In this document: positions 32,877-38,137 of the stretch, in pieces | Position numbering within the stretch: the first letter of the stretch is position 1 | Layout of the letters: every line of letters starts with the position of its first letter | DNA from: Oncomelania hupensis | Lineage: Eukaryota; Mollusca; Gastropoda; Littorinimorpha; Pomatiopsidae | Assembly: GCA_036898135.1 (NCBI GenBank) | Contig: CM072514.1 | Location: forward strand, 12,202,824 to 12,266,823 | Reading direction: 5' to 3' | Length of the DNA: 64,000 nt | The notes under the pieces: generated by a model | Databases searched by the model: none | What the model was told of the DNA's origin: nothing | Seen by the model: the letters and a program-made list of their open reading frames with translations, nothing else | Made by a program: the position numbers and the translations under genes

Positions 32877-34371
32877 CAAACATCCTTGTTACCCTAGCCC
32901 TTTACATTTCTGTTGAGATAAAAGTAATTGTAAAGTATTGACGTTTGTAGCATCATTTTTGTTGTTACTGTTGTTGTTGCTAGATTAATTACAGTTATAA
33001 TAACCAGTATTATTATGTGTTATTATTGATACAAATCTATACTGAGGTCTAGTCTGCGCACGCATGGACTTATAAAGATCTTGATGCCCATTTCCTAGAC
33101 AGGTGCGTGCCTGCTGTACAAAAACACCCAGCATGCACTAGATCCCTTTCCCAATTCCCAGTCGCACAGGACTGTGCTCAGTCGTCTGGGTATCAGACTA
33201 TGCGCCCAAAGGTTGCAAGTTGGAGTCTCGGGCGGCATCGAGTTCAATCTTGTATCAGCCAGAGCTTTGAGCAGCTCTTGAGCTGAGCTGAGTGCTATAT
33301 ATCAACAATTAAATGAATAAATAAATCAATAAACTAACCTCTGACTTCCTCTTGTCTCTGCGTTCTCTCTCTTTCCATCTGTTCAGCAAGCGCAACGTCA
33401 TACTCCAACCTCTTGTAAACATAGTAGTTCCTGCGTCTACAGTATAAAACAAGAATTACACTAAATTTAAAAAAAGAACATTGTTTAACATTAAATAGTC
33501 GTATGGATCAATTCTGCTCATTTGTATTTTTAAGTTATACAACAAAATAATAAATTATAGTAAAATAATGTAACAGGTAAAAGTAATTACAAATAGTAAT
33601 AAACAGTTTTAAACAGAAAAAAGTTGCTTTTTGCTGACCTTATGATACACTAAAAATATACAGCTATGCAAATTTACACTTATAAAAAATGGCAGCGTAC
33701 CCATAAAACTTTCAGCCCGGGAGAGGTGCTTTGGTGACTAACCTTTCTCTCAACCGGCTATATGAGGGTGGTGCACATCCCTCACTGCCTTCAGGTTGCC
33801 TTCCCCTGTTCTAAAGAGCCATGTAGCCACTGGAAACTGGTTGGATTGGGGCGAGTAGTGCATTGTTTTAATCTTTGCTTCGTTCAGGATCCAAGTGCTT
33901 ATTACTACATCCCCATCTAAGTGATAACCGGGCTCGACATTGCTTAACAACATATTATTCTAGCGTGTGTGCCCAAACCATGATGCTAATGAGCTACCCA
34001 ATTTGTTAGGTAGACTATTAATTTTATTATTATTTTTTTTTTTAATGCCACTAACCTGCTCCTTGATCTGCAACAACACACTATGACGACCGCAACAAGA
34101 ATCAACAACACCACACCTGCAACGATTGGGACCTAGAAAGAAGAAAACAAAACTACGCTATACTTAAACTATAGTACAGATAGTACCCTCAAGACTCACG
34201 AGTCAAGGCGTCAAGATCTAATGATCTCTTCACAGCCTGTGATCGAATCAAGATTTTGTTCAAACTTCAACTTCAAGTTCTGAGATTGTAAACATTCGTA
34301 CAAAAACTTACATAAATGTGGTCCTCAATCCAGGCGCCAGCGTCCGTTTCTTTAACTGAAACTATCCTCAT
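7462..34371 (-). CDS. PXK/Slob-family transmembrane pseudokinase with WH2 tail (13 exons)
   Basis: Thirteen minus-strand exons join with consistent phases: 34312-34371, 34056-34132, 33339-33436, 27468-27545, 23070-23221, 21553-21759, 20368-20453, 16547-16656, 15730-15827, 13232-13285, 11459-11524, 9594-9655, 7462-7753. They total 1440 nt, or 479 residues plus stop. Order: short N-terminus, one transmembrane helix (about residues 21-41), basic juxtamembrane stretch, kinase-like fold (about 85-370), basic linker, polyproline run, WH2 motif RGALLSSIHKGAKLKKA at the end. The VAIK lysine and DFG are not recognisable and the HRD loop reads HGSIHSGNV, as in PXK/MONaKA and Drosophila Slob, so catalysis is unlikely. 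Family members modulate Na,K-ATPase (MONaKA) or bind the Slowpoke potassium channel (Slob) and touch actin through WH2. No PX domain is seen; a membrane anchor replaces it, which favours a Slob-like type. The family is fairly sure, the exact orthologue is not. Confidence 0.85.
8018..8692 (-). mobile_element. LINE family L1G (GGATA-tailed), 5'-truncated copy a
   Basis: 3' half of an RT ORF on the minus strand in two frames (a frameshift lies between 8280 and 8360). It contains LQRRIQSMEMRCYRRLL and GGRRRGRPKKRWEDNIREW. The end is a GGATAGGATA tail. Same family as the 17441 copy. 'L1G' is only a local label; the clade is not assigned. Confidence 0.85.
8788..8985 (-). mobile_element. SINE-1 3' portion
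   Basis: Matches the 3' half of the SINE at 12593 in reverse: GGTGTAAAGGCATGGAGAT, TGTACCAACATACACGCTCA and the ATAATAATACTGGATGC end next to an AAT tail. Confidence 0.65.
8996..9412 (-). mobile_element. SINE-4, near complete
   Basis: Minus strand: a tRNA-like head GGTGGCGTGATGGTAGAGC, a body with GGGCATTGTGTTGTGTCCA, and a 3' end AGAGCTTGAGTTGG..AGCGCTATATAA-type. Shorter copies of the 3' part are at 16361, 33045, 57448 and 63168. Confidence 0.65.
9594..9655 (-). CDS. Pseudokinase exon 12
   Basis: Acceptor TGTACAG, donor GTGAGT, 62 nt. It encodes ISLSQPMKSLLKTVKKGKPV, a basic linker before the proline-rich tail. Confidence 0.8.
9868..10133 (+). mobile_element. CR1/Jockey-like LINE 3' end
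   Basis: Plus strand carries LPRSVRHSPSLASFKTNLKT HLFREAFS then stop, the usual C-terminus of CR1-like RT proteins, then a 3' UTR ending AAAGCGCTGTATAAATTG and a TTA tail. Confidence 0.7.
10134..10660. other. Intron sequence, nothing recognised
   Basis: Part of the intron between pseudokinase exons 11 and 12. No ORF or repeat family identified. Confidence 0.4.
10661..10712. repeat. AAT microsatellite
   Basis: About 17 uninterrupted units beside the LINE tail of the next feature. Confidence 0.9.
10713..11157 (-). mobile_element. LINE family L1G, copy b
   Basis: 3' end of the same RT ORF as 17441-18512, with frameshifts and small deletions (the GQHDDLL region is shortened and TGLTL is lost). 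The tail TATCCTATCC is at the left. The 5' end stops near 11157. Confidence 0.8.
11256..11350. repeat. AAT/ATT microsatellite
   Basis: About 22 AAT units that turn into ATT units at 11322, forming a small inverted simple repeat. Confidence 0.85.
11459..11524 (-). CDS. Pseudokinase exon 11
   Basis: The acceptor CTCTATAG at 11526-11525 is chosen over the next AG (seven bases on), which would give an early stop. Donor GTAAGT, 66 nt. It encodes IAATSFFSSIQMPEMLKYNP and two more residues, the end of the kinase-like fold. Confidence 0.8.
11611..11907. repeat. 33-bp minisatellite with 66-bp higher-order unit
   Basis: Nine 33-bp units alternate between two variants (TACTATCTATTATG..GCGTAAATG and TACTATGTATTATG..GCCTAAATG). 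Because 33 is a multiple of three it stays open in frames on both strands; those ORFs are artefacts. It lies in the intron between exons 10 and 11, about 90 bp from the exon 11 acceptor. Confidence 0.9.
12238..12429 (+). mobile_element. 192-bp MITE, copy 1
   Basis: Ends CACACCAGCTCAA and TTGAGTCGGTGTG are inverted repeats. Flanked by the 4-bp duplication CAGG (12234-12237 and 12430-12433). It contains two inverted-related blocks with CTATTTATAGCT. Identical length copies occur at 21981 and 54394. Confidence 0.85.
12463..12592 (-). mobile_element. LINE family L1G, copy c (3' stub)
   Basis: About 130 bp of the LINE 3' end with a CCTATCCTATCCC tail. A SINE-1 copy abuts it exactly at 12593, so the LINE was probably cut by the SINE or both share the junction. 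Confidence 0.75.
12593..12990 (+). mobile_element. SINE-1, full length (about 400 bp)
   Basis: A tRNA-derived head has an A box (TGGCGCAGTGG) and a B box (GGGTTCGATTCCC). Then a conserved middle block GGTTTTCTCCGGGCACTCC and a 3' LINE-like region with GGTGTGTGTGAGGGTG and CGCGCTTTGAGCCTGATTGA, ending in TATAGCATCC and an ATT tail. Other copies: 4835, 8788, 20876, 51929, 53046, 53637. Confidence 0.85.
13232..13285 (-). CDS. Pseudokinase exon 10
   Basis: Acceptor TTGCAG, donor GTACGT, 54 nt, phase 0. It encodes ALNFIFENPGSKYPTLQE, a short C-lobe helix and loop. Confidence 0.8.
13560..14475 (+). pseudogene. CR1-like LINE RT C-terminal fragment
   Basis: Plus strand reads DVRDWMLVNKLQLNQDKTE, GVLFDSSLSMKEQV, then HITP, a one-base slip in a run of seven C near 14010, and on in another frame: LLKELHWLKVSARIQYKV, YLSDLLHIYTPSRSLRS, GPLIWNSLPADVR, stop at 14343. 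The 3' UTR ends AAGCGCCTTATAAATA and an AATA tail. 5'-truncated; the catalytic FADD part is missing. Confidence 0.85.
14820..14903. repeat. ATC/CAT microsatellite
   Basis: TCATCATCA units with CAAT interruptions. Confidence 0.8.
15089..15367 (+). mobile_element. LINE family L1G, copy d
   Basis: Plus strand VKKRKLRWYGHITRSSGLAK through RWEDNIREWTGLTLSEA to a GGATAGGATAGGATAG tail; open through the fragment. About 95% like the 17441 copy by eye. Confidence 0.85.
15389..15492. repeat. AGTATAGTATA-type AT-rich tandem
   Basis: Irregular 5- and 10-base units (AGTAT, ACAGT) directly after the LINE tail region. A separate 67-bp direct duplication (ATATACTTGTCATGCTGGTA) is at 15549-15665, beside exon 9. 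Confidence 0.7.
15730..15827 (-). CDS. Pseudokinase exon 9 (C-lobe)
   Basis: Acceptor TTCACAG, donor GTATAC, 98 nt. GHLLFEMAFGYELDSAHPGP corresponds to the PXK C-lobe segment after the activation region (GHLLYEM-type). Confidence 0.85.
16361..16508 (+). mobile_element. SINE-4 fragment
   Basis: Shares the 3' block ATCCAGTATCGGCCAGCGC with the copies at 8996 and 33045 and ends in an AAATAAATAA tail. It ends about 40 bp from the exon 8 donor. Confidence 0.55.
16547..16656 (-). CDS. Pseudokinase exon 8 (DFG-equivalent region)
   Basis: Acceptor TTGCAG, donor GTGAGC, 110 nt. It reads RLAGYENVFLGNTSRLLPMI, where a canonical kinase would have DFG, then a Lys-rich helix and DAVDVISFG. Confidence 0.85.
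17441..18512 (+). mobile_element. LINE family L1G, longest copy (intact RT 3' half)
   Basis: An open frame of about 355 codons from a 5' truncation near 17441 to stop at 18502-18504. It contains RT motifs GVRQGCLLSPTLFNIFLERI and LRFADDIDGL (FADD catalytic box), the thumb, and a C-terminal RWYGHVTRSS and GGRRRGRLKKRWEDNIREW region, then a GGATAGGATAGG tail. No endonuclease domain remains. The intact frame suggests recent insertion. Plus strand, antisense to the pseudokinase. Confidence 0.9.
18838..19074 (-). pseudogene. BED zinc-finger (hAT-type) ORF with premature stop
   Basis: Minus strand starts MASRKRLHESDNERESEEER and, after an in-frame TAA (near 18930), continues GVHYAHCNMCNKEF..HDIQRHL, a C-x2-C...H-x4-H BED-type finger seen in hAT transposon proteins and their host derivatives. 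It then ends at TAG. No transposase follows. A decayed fragment. Confidence 0.65.
19838..20107 (-). mobile_element. LINE family L1G, copy f
   Basis: Minus strand LRWYGHVTRSSGLAK to REWTGLTLSETIRVAEDRER, with a tail of at least six TATCC-type units at the left. 5' truncated at 20107, about 260 bp from pseudokinase exon 7. Confidence 0.85.
20368..20453 (-). CDS. Pseudokinase exon 7 (degenerate catalytic loop)
   Basis: Acceptor ATGTCAG, donor GTAGAT, 86 nt. ALIYLDEKGFPSHGSIHSGN contains the HRD-loop equivalent HGSIHSGNV: the catalytic Asp is absent and the Asn is kept, as in PXK-like proteins. Confidence 0.9.
20769..20868. repeat. ATT microsatellite
   Basis: About 33 ATT units, probably grown from the 3' tail of the SINE-1 copy that follows. 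Confidence 0.9.
20876..21315 (-). mobile_element. SINE-1, near complete
   Basis: Minus orientation: head GGCCTGGTGCCACAGTGGG with B box near 21245, middle block with CTTCAATAATGATATTGGAT-type sequence, and 3' end by the ATT tract. A short internal duplication of ATCACTATTAGAGG lies near 21037-21090. Confidence 0.75.
21553..21759 (-). CDS. Pseudokinase exon 6 (hinge, helix D/E)
   Basis: Acceptor ATTTCAG, donor GTTGGT, 207 nt, phase 0 on both sides. HPYIFPITDFDFALEQKYI leads into a hinge-like IIIIQPISLRGSLKDYIY, and then a C-lobe helix ending QFGRQILE. This exon gives the clearest match to the PXK family. Confidence 0.9.
21788..21850. repeat. CT-rich tract
   Basis: TCTCTCTC units about 30 bp upstream (in gene sense) of exon 6's acceptor. 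Confidence 0.6.
21981..22172 (-). mobile_element. 192-bp MITE, copy 2
   Basis: Reverse orientation of the copies at 12238 and 54394, exactly 192 bp, ends CACACCGACTCAA and TTGAGCTGGTGTG. Flanked by the 4-bp duplication CGTT (21977-21980 and 22173-22176). Confidence 0.9.
22577..22648 (-). CDS. Short basic ORF, 23 aa, in candidate transposon
   Basis: ATG at 22648-22646, stop TAA at 22577. It reads MADKQRSEGKPKKRKNKADK then TNC. The PKKRK stretch resembles a nuclear localisation signal. It may be the N-terminus of a lost longer protein. Not recognised. Confidence 0.35.
   Translation of the reverse strand: MADKQRSEGKPKKRKNKADKTNC
22655..22690 (-). promoter_or_regulatory. CCAAT plus TATA-like promoter block
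   Basis: On the minus strand GATTGG (inverted CCAAT) is followed by GCTATATAAG about 30-35 bp before the ATG at 22648. Spacing fits a TATA promoter, but with such a short leader the transcript start would be nearly at the ATG. Confidence 0.4.
23070..23221 (-). CDS. Pseudokinase exon 5 (N-lobe)
   Basis: Acceptor TTGGCAG, donor GTGGGT, 152 nt. It encodes the start of the kinase-like N-lobe (HWFRVRDNK, LLTIVPHNPKMVLPF, TSKTIKDLFSLLQ). No VAIK-type lysine is evident. Confidence 0.85.
23358..23933 (-). mobile_element. Retroposon family R, copy 3 (576 bp)
   Basis: Flanked by the 11-bp duplication CAGTATCGGTA (23347-23357 and 23934-23944). The 3' tail at the left is CATTACATTACATA. It lacks the extra 120 bp of 5' sequence of the 3951 copy, so it is 5'-truncated. 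Confidence 0.9.
24000..24780. other. Intron 4 sequence, nothing recognised
   Basis: No coding potential and no repeat family identified by eye. Confidence 0.4.
24781..24960 (+). mobile_element. Probable LINE 3' tail
   Basis: Ends in GATATTGCGCTTTATAAATA and an ATT-rich tail, the same ending style as the CR1-like pieces at 10080 and 14450. No coding part remains. Confidence 0.4.
25108..25238. repeat. ATT microsatellite
   Basis: About 43 ATT units with two small interruptions, preceded by CTTTATAAATAACATTATTA. Confidence 0.9.
25950..26797 (-). mobile_element. Retroposon family R, copy 4, with a second SINE inside
   Basis: 848 bp between two copies of TAATAAACAAG (25939-25949 and 26798-26808), which is minisatellite sequence and the target-site duplication. 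The first 588 bp are family R, then come about 35 bp, a tRNA-headed SINE (26571) and a G-rich end. Confidence 0.8.
26571..26772 (+). mobile_element. SINE-3, tRNA-headed with CAA tail
   Basis: GGCCGGGTAGCTCAGTTGG (A box) and GGTTCGAATCCCGG (B box) followed by a 110-bp body and a CAACAACAAC tail. The acceptor and T stems do not pair properly, so it is a SINE head rather than a working tRNA. Confidence 0.75.
27468..27545 (-). CDS. Pseudokinase exon 4
   Basis: Acceptor TTTCAG, donor GTATGC, 78 nt. It encodes DSAYLKCQYYLRSHPTYSNI and a few more residues. A 64-bp minisatellite begins about 28 bases into the following intron. Confidence 0.8.
27550..28810. other. Intron 3 sequence, nothing recognised
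   Basis: AT-rich, no supported gene. ORFs in it have no family features. Confidence 0.4.
28816..28984 (+). repeat. Minisatellite (about 58-bp unit), left part
   Basis: Three units containing GCTTTTTTGTTGTTGTCTAG and GGGCGGGATATAGAGTTAAG. The same array continues at 32642-32830, beyond the 3.6-kb insertion. Confidence 0.85.
29108..30840 (-). mobile_element. Jockey-like LINE, 5'-truncated, intact RT
   Basis: A 485-codon open frame (30831-29374). RT motifs: PIYKKGEQYDPANYRPVSLT, GFRGKRSCETQLLEF, VLVMDFSKAFDRVNH, SGVPQGSVLGPCLFLAYIND, LFADDTAVY, and a C-terminal region WSTLEERRRLARL, RDWNNLPKDV. It ends in a 3' UTR with an AAG tail (CTTCTTCTT at 29112). No endonuclease remains. Same strand as the pseudokinase gene, inside its third intron and inside the long-TIR element. 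Confidence 0.92.
31141..31325 (-). mobile_element. Two 3' stubs of retroposon family R
   Basis: Two short copies of the family R 3' end (TTAGTTATTCATTGCTTAC, then GTCCAGCGGACTGCAAAG) at about 31141-31222 and 31240-31325. The shared flank AACTCGAGATCAGAGTT before each suggests a local duplication of a single insertion. Confidence 0.7.
31329..31660. repeat. TAG microsatellite in a ~93-bp higher-order repeat, then ATT tract
   Basis: Three TAG runs are separated by two identical spacers that start TATATTTTTTTAGTTAAATC. The third runs into an ATT tract. Confidence 0.9.
31661..32460. other. Interior of long-TIR element, no gene seen
   Basis: No transposase-like ORF. AT-rich. Confidence 0.4.
32642..32830 (+). 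repeat. Minisatellite (about 58-bp unit), right part
   Basis: Four units of the same repeat as 28816-28984, same orientation. Followed by an ATT tract at 32843-32874. Confidence 0.85.
33045..33310 (+). mobile_element. SINE-4 copy
   Basis: Same family as 8996-9412 in the opposite orientation: CATGCACTAGATCC, ACTATGCGCCCAAAGG, TCTTGTATCAGCCAGAGC, CTATATATCAACAATTAAAT and an AAAT-type tail. Confidence 0.65.
33339..33436 (-). CDS. Pseudokinase exon 3
   Basis: Acceptor ACTGTAG, donor GTTAGT, 98 nt. It encodes a charged, probably helical segment (RNYYVYKRLEYDVALAEQM, then Arg/Gln/Glu-rich). The intron after it is about 5.8 kb and holds the MULE-like element and a LINE. Confidence 0.8.
34056..34132 (-). 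CDS. Pseudokinase exon 2 (transmembrane segment)
   Basis: Acceptor TTTCTAG, donor GTTAGT, 77 nt. It encodes a strongly hydrophobic run (VPIVAGVVLLILVAVVIV) followed by CCC and an RSRSR start, typical of a single-pass helix with palmitoylatable cysteines and a positive inner face. Confidence 0.85.
34312..34371 (-). CDS. Pseudokinase exon 1 (start codon)
   Basis: Twenty codons from the first in-frame ATG (A at -3) to TAT, followed by donor GTAAGT, phase 0. The peptide MRIVSVKETDAGAWIEDHIY would lie outside the membrane if the next exon's helix is a type III anchor. The frame is open further upstream but has no ATG. Confidence 0.75.
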
Positions 34372-35174
34372 GTTGATTATACTTTGTGTGTGCGACGACA
34401 AAAACAAAATGCATGAAACAGCCCACACAAAACGTGAACTTTCAAAACAAAAATAGCAGACGTCAGGAGTGGTTCGCCATGTTATTGTCTTGTGACTCGT
34501 CACGTGATACTGTTTTTCGTTGTGGGTTGTCTATCCTGAACAGTAGGCGCTATCCATGGGCGAGTTTTGGCGCTTACTAAGGTTACCCTGGGCCGAGTTT
34601 CAATTCAGCGAGACTATCTAGGTCACAAGATCTCGTTTTTGAGTCAGACCGATCATTGAATGAAACTACCCACCATGCTGCCTCATTCTAGCCTCGTTTT
34701 CAATTTGTACACAAACGGCGGTTCCTTCGAATGTGTTGGACGATTTGCGAAAATAAAATCAAATAAAGTAAAAAAAAATCAAATGTATCATCAAAATCGA
34801 TTAAAAGCAAAATTGTTCACTTACAGTTCTTCACCCCCTCCCATGATCTGGTTGAAACTCGAAGATTTACCATCGAATTATCACCGTAACAGATTCCAAG
34901 TAGCATAAACCGCGTACTTTCCGCCATCTTGATCTTGCAGGCAAAGTACCCCGAGAGGCGCCTAGCTCTTTCTCGCCTCGCCTTGCGATTGACTAGCGAG
35001 CGAGCAGCCGTAGAAACGACCCAATGAGCAAGATCTACCGAGATCTACCGAGATCTCGCTGTTTTGAAACTCGCCCCAGGTTTGACCAAAGAACGCTAAA
35101 ACTCGCGTTGGTTTAACCATGGTACGAACCGGAGTTCAACCCACCTTCGACTCAGGGTTACTTCGGTAAGCAAG
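34372..35174. promoter_or_regulatory. Divergent promoter-like region with GGGCGAGTTT inverted repeats
   Basis: It lies between the pseudokinase start (minus) and the plus-strand model start at 35175. GC-richer and CpG-bearing. GGGCCGAGTTTCAATTCAGC at 34590 is inverted at 35076 (GGGGCGAGTTTCAAAACAGC), bounding about 490 bp. No TATA box is evident. Confidence 0.4.
34825..34927 (-). CDS. Possible isolated first exon
   Basis: ATG at 34927 preceded by AAG, open for 34 codons (MAESTRFMLLGICYGDNSMV ...) and ending at a strong donor GTAAGTG. Its phase does not fit pseudokinase exon 2, so it is not an alternative start for that gene. Unrecognised; it lies inside the inverted-repeat block. Confidence 0.3.
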
Positions 35175-37899
35175 ATGGCGGCGAAAGTGAGGTAGGACGA
35201 AGTGTTTGTGTTAATTTGTAAATATTTTACTACTTTAACGCAATATATGTGCTCTTTTAGTCGATAACTAGAACTAGGCACAACGGATAATCCATTCGAT
35301 ACGGAAAGGGCTTTAAATTGGTAGCAGGTCGTTTCGGCGGTAATTTTTTCGGCGACACCGCCGAAACATAGGTCTACCGCCGAAAGGGCCAGCCGCCGAA
35401 ACGCCCAAAAAAATCGCTCACACAAACATATAAAAAAAATAATAACTAACTATGCAATAAGCATTGACTTGTCAACGGTCATTCAACCCTAACCCCTCCT
35501 CCCCACCGCTCCGCCCCATCCCCCACCCCCCCCCCCCCCCCCCCCTCATCTAAAAAAAAAAAAAAAAACAACACATGTTCCGACTACTACCGCAAACAGG
35601 AAGTAGCAGTTTTTACGAGTTTCCGCAGAGTCGTAGAGTCCGCAGATTCGTATCTAATCAAGAACTTAATCTCGAGTCAAGACCCAAAAACTTAAAAGTT
35701 CCAAAGCAGGTCTAGTAGAACGAACTATCGCCCAATTGAACTGCCGCCGAAACGACCAACGCCGAAACGACCACACGCCGAAACGACCAACTGCATCGCC
35801 GAAACGGCTCGTCGCCGAAACGACCTGTATTCTTTAAATTTGTTGAAAATCCGTCAAAATTGTCTGAAAGCTCAATTCTCTCCATTGCGCGGCATAGTTT
35901 GTAAAATGTACAGTATAATTATAAATCGCCTACGATTAATCTGTCTCAGTGAGAGGTTAGTATTATTATTAACCTAATTCAGGATATTTCGAAGTTTGTT
36001 TTATATTTGTAAGTTTGTTGTTATTTTGAGATTGTACTGCTTGTTCAAGTTGATGATAAACTAAGTTTTGAACCTAAATAACCTAATGAACAGTAGAGCA
36101 AAAAAGAAAAGAAAAGGGTTTATTTCAATACAATTAAAAAAAAACAAAAACAAAAAAAAACAGCAACAAACAATTGCTGGTAGACTATAACTATAAGTAA
36201 TAAATTATACATTATCTAAAGCGTCCACGGTTCAACATGTCGAAGCCCTGATATTTCCAATCAAAGAATAATAAATAGGTGAAACCAGTTTGGCATTATT
36301 CTGCCCTCTTGTTAGTTGGATTCATTTAATGCATGTTTACTCCCCAAATTAAGAGTCAAAACGTCTTATAAATTGGTGGGTTCTGAAACTGTTAGTTTCT
36401 GTCAGGGACACTCATTGATTAAGATAAAACATGTTAGCCTAAGTGCTATACCATACATTATACTCTTGTACTGTTTGATACAACACAAAGCACTGAAATG
36501 AGCACATTGTTGATATATGGTTATATTTCTGAAAGCATGTTTATATTTTGCAGCACAATATTCCTTGATGGCATGCCATACACTGTGGATGAAGCTGTAG
36601 CTTCCATCTTACTTAGTGAAGACACCGGTTAGTAACATTTTCACTTTGGTTCAGATAAACATTTCCAATAAAATGTAATAACGTTTATATTAATTTCCAA
36701 AGGTTTTACCAACACTAATAGACATATAACAAAGTGGAATAATCTGCCGACTGAAGCTGTGAATGGAAGTGTTGTGGCCGAGTGGTATAAGGACGTAAAG
36801 TGGGGATAACTTACCTTGTCCACAGGCTAGAAACTAATGGTGTCTGACAGGTGTGGGATGGATCCAGCATCTGGGCGTTGATGGTTCTCTTAATATTATT
36901 TACTTTCAACTCGGGCAACATAAGTGGGGGAGGTGGGGTGTTGGGGGGTGTTGGTTTTCTCCGGGGACTCCAGTTTGCTACCCCCAGCAAAATTTCAGAA
37001 ACACAACTAATATTAGGTTGTTGGGTTTGGGCGCGCCAAAGGCTGCGACTATGCCTTCCCCAGGGTAGGTGGCCCAGAATTTCCCAGTAGAAAGGGACAA
37101 TAAAGTGTAAAAAAATTAACCTATTAACTGTTATAATAATAATGTTCCTCATTTGTAAGGCGCTAATCTGATTCTATCTAATCTGATTCAGTTGACAGAA
37201 CACCAGTGGCCAATCTTACAGCAGGGGCCAACCTAACAGCCGTAATCCAGACACTCTTATTAAGGTTTGTTTTTTAAATTCACTTTTGTATTGAGGGTCT
37301 AAATAGATTTTAAGAGGAAGATAAAGATGAATGAACATTGAAGTTTTCTACGTCCGCACTCACTGCTGGCAGTATGACAGGTGGGAGTAACCCTCACAGG
37401 AATCGGATCATATGGATGTACTACCCTGGGCATGCAAAAGTAAAAGGAAAGGAACAAGCAGATAGACTGGCAGGCACGCAGACATCACAGAAGGCTTGAT
37501 CCTGGGGAAATCTGAGGAACTTAGACAGGCACTTCAGGCAAACGATGAGTAACAACATCACAGTATCAAATGGCTAGGCTTGAACAACGAGGCTTATGGA
37601 AGAGCAAAGGGCACTGGCCAACACTAAGGGGTTGCTAACCATCTTCAACCAGTCAAGGATAGGAACTGTCTTAAAATCTACTGTGAAAACTCCTGAATGA
37701 GGGCTGGGGGCAGTGTGCGTATGGGAATTTCCGAGCGAGGAGAGTTAATCTTAAACTGAATTGAACAGTATTTTTTCTTATGCTTATTTTACCTGGTTTT
37801 GTTGACAGCACACCAAGGGCCAACTCAACACCAAGGAGCAACCCAACAGCAACGGGCAGCCCAACAGCCAGGGCCAATAAAATTCATCTTGGTATTTGA
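35175..37899 (+). CDS. Tentative four-exon small protein, 84 aa
   Basis: Exons 35175-35191, 36554-36627, 37192-37264, 37809-37899 join in frame with GT-AG borders: MAAKVSTIFLDGMPYTVDEA, then VASILLSEDTVDRTPVANLT, AGANLTAVIQTLLL, and a Ser/Thr/Pro/Asn-rich tail to TGA. Starts beside a CpG-bearing region. The last exon overlaps the MSANT ORF antisense. It could be a chance model or part of the Harbinger element. No family recognised. Confidence 0.35.
35325..35827. mobile_element. Non-autonomous element with CGCCGAAACG repeats and 15-bp TIRs
   Basis: The first 15 bases CAGGTCGTTTCGGCG are the exact inverse of the last 15. Each end holds several sub-repeats of CGCCGAAACGACC. The centre includes homopolymer C and A runs (35526-35568). 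No ORF; target-site duplication unclear. Confidence 0.75.
35828..36550. other. AT-rich, nothing recognised except a short duplication
   Basis: CATGTTTACTCCCCAAATTA at 36331 recurs at 38135 next to the MSANT ORF start. Confidence 0.4.
36764..37115 (+). mobile_element. SINE-2, full copy
   Basis: Head TTGTGGCCGAGTGGTATAAG and a B-box region GGTGTGGGATGGATCC, the middle block GGTTTTCTCCGGGGACTCC shared with SINE-1, and 3' end GGCTGCGACTATGCCTTCCC to GACAATAAAGTG. It sits in the intron of the plus-strand model. Confidence 0.7.
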
Positions 37900-38137
37900 C
37901 TAATTTCCTATCACTGCCTGTTTGGGCATTGGCGTCAACCATTTTTTTCCAAGCCTTTTTGAGATTTGCATATTTGTTCATAACCTGACCTGTTGTGACA
38001 ATAGCCCCATGTTCTTGAAGTTTCTTAGTTATATCATCCCACAGAGCTGTGTGGTTTTTCTGCCTACTGAACAGGTCTTGGCGTTCATGTCGAATACTTA
38101 TAAGAAACTTTTCCTGTTTCTCTTTCCTTAAGTGCAT
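37784..38137 (-). CDS. MSANT/Myb-like DNA-binding protein of PIF/Harbinger
   Basis: ATG at 38137, open to 37784. ERQDLFSRQKNHTALWDDIT, KKLQEHGAIVTTGQVMNKYA and NLKKAWKKMVDA form a trihelical Myb/SANT-like domain with conserved tryptophans, as in the second protein of PIF/Harbinger elements. After KYQDEFY the sequence turns into low-complexity Leu/Val/Gly and the frame or splice is probably lost. Same strand as the transposase remnants to its right. Confidence 0.65.
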   Translation of the reverse strand: MHLRKEKQEKFLISIRHERQDLFSRQKNHTALWDDITKKLQEHGAIVTTGQVMNKYANLKKAWKKMVDANAQTGSDRKLVKYQDEFYWPWLLGCPLLLGCSLVLSWPLVCCQQNQVK

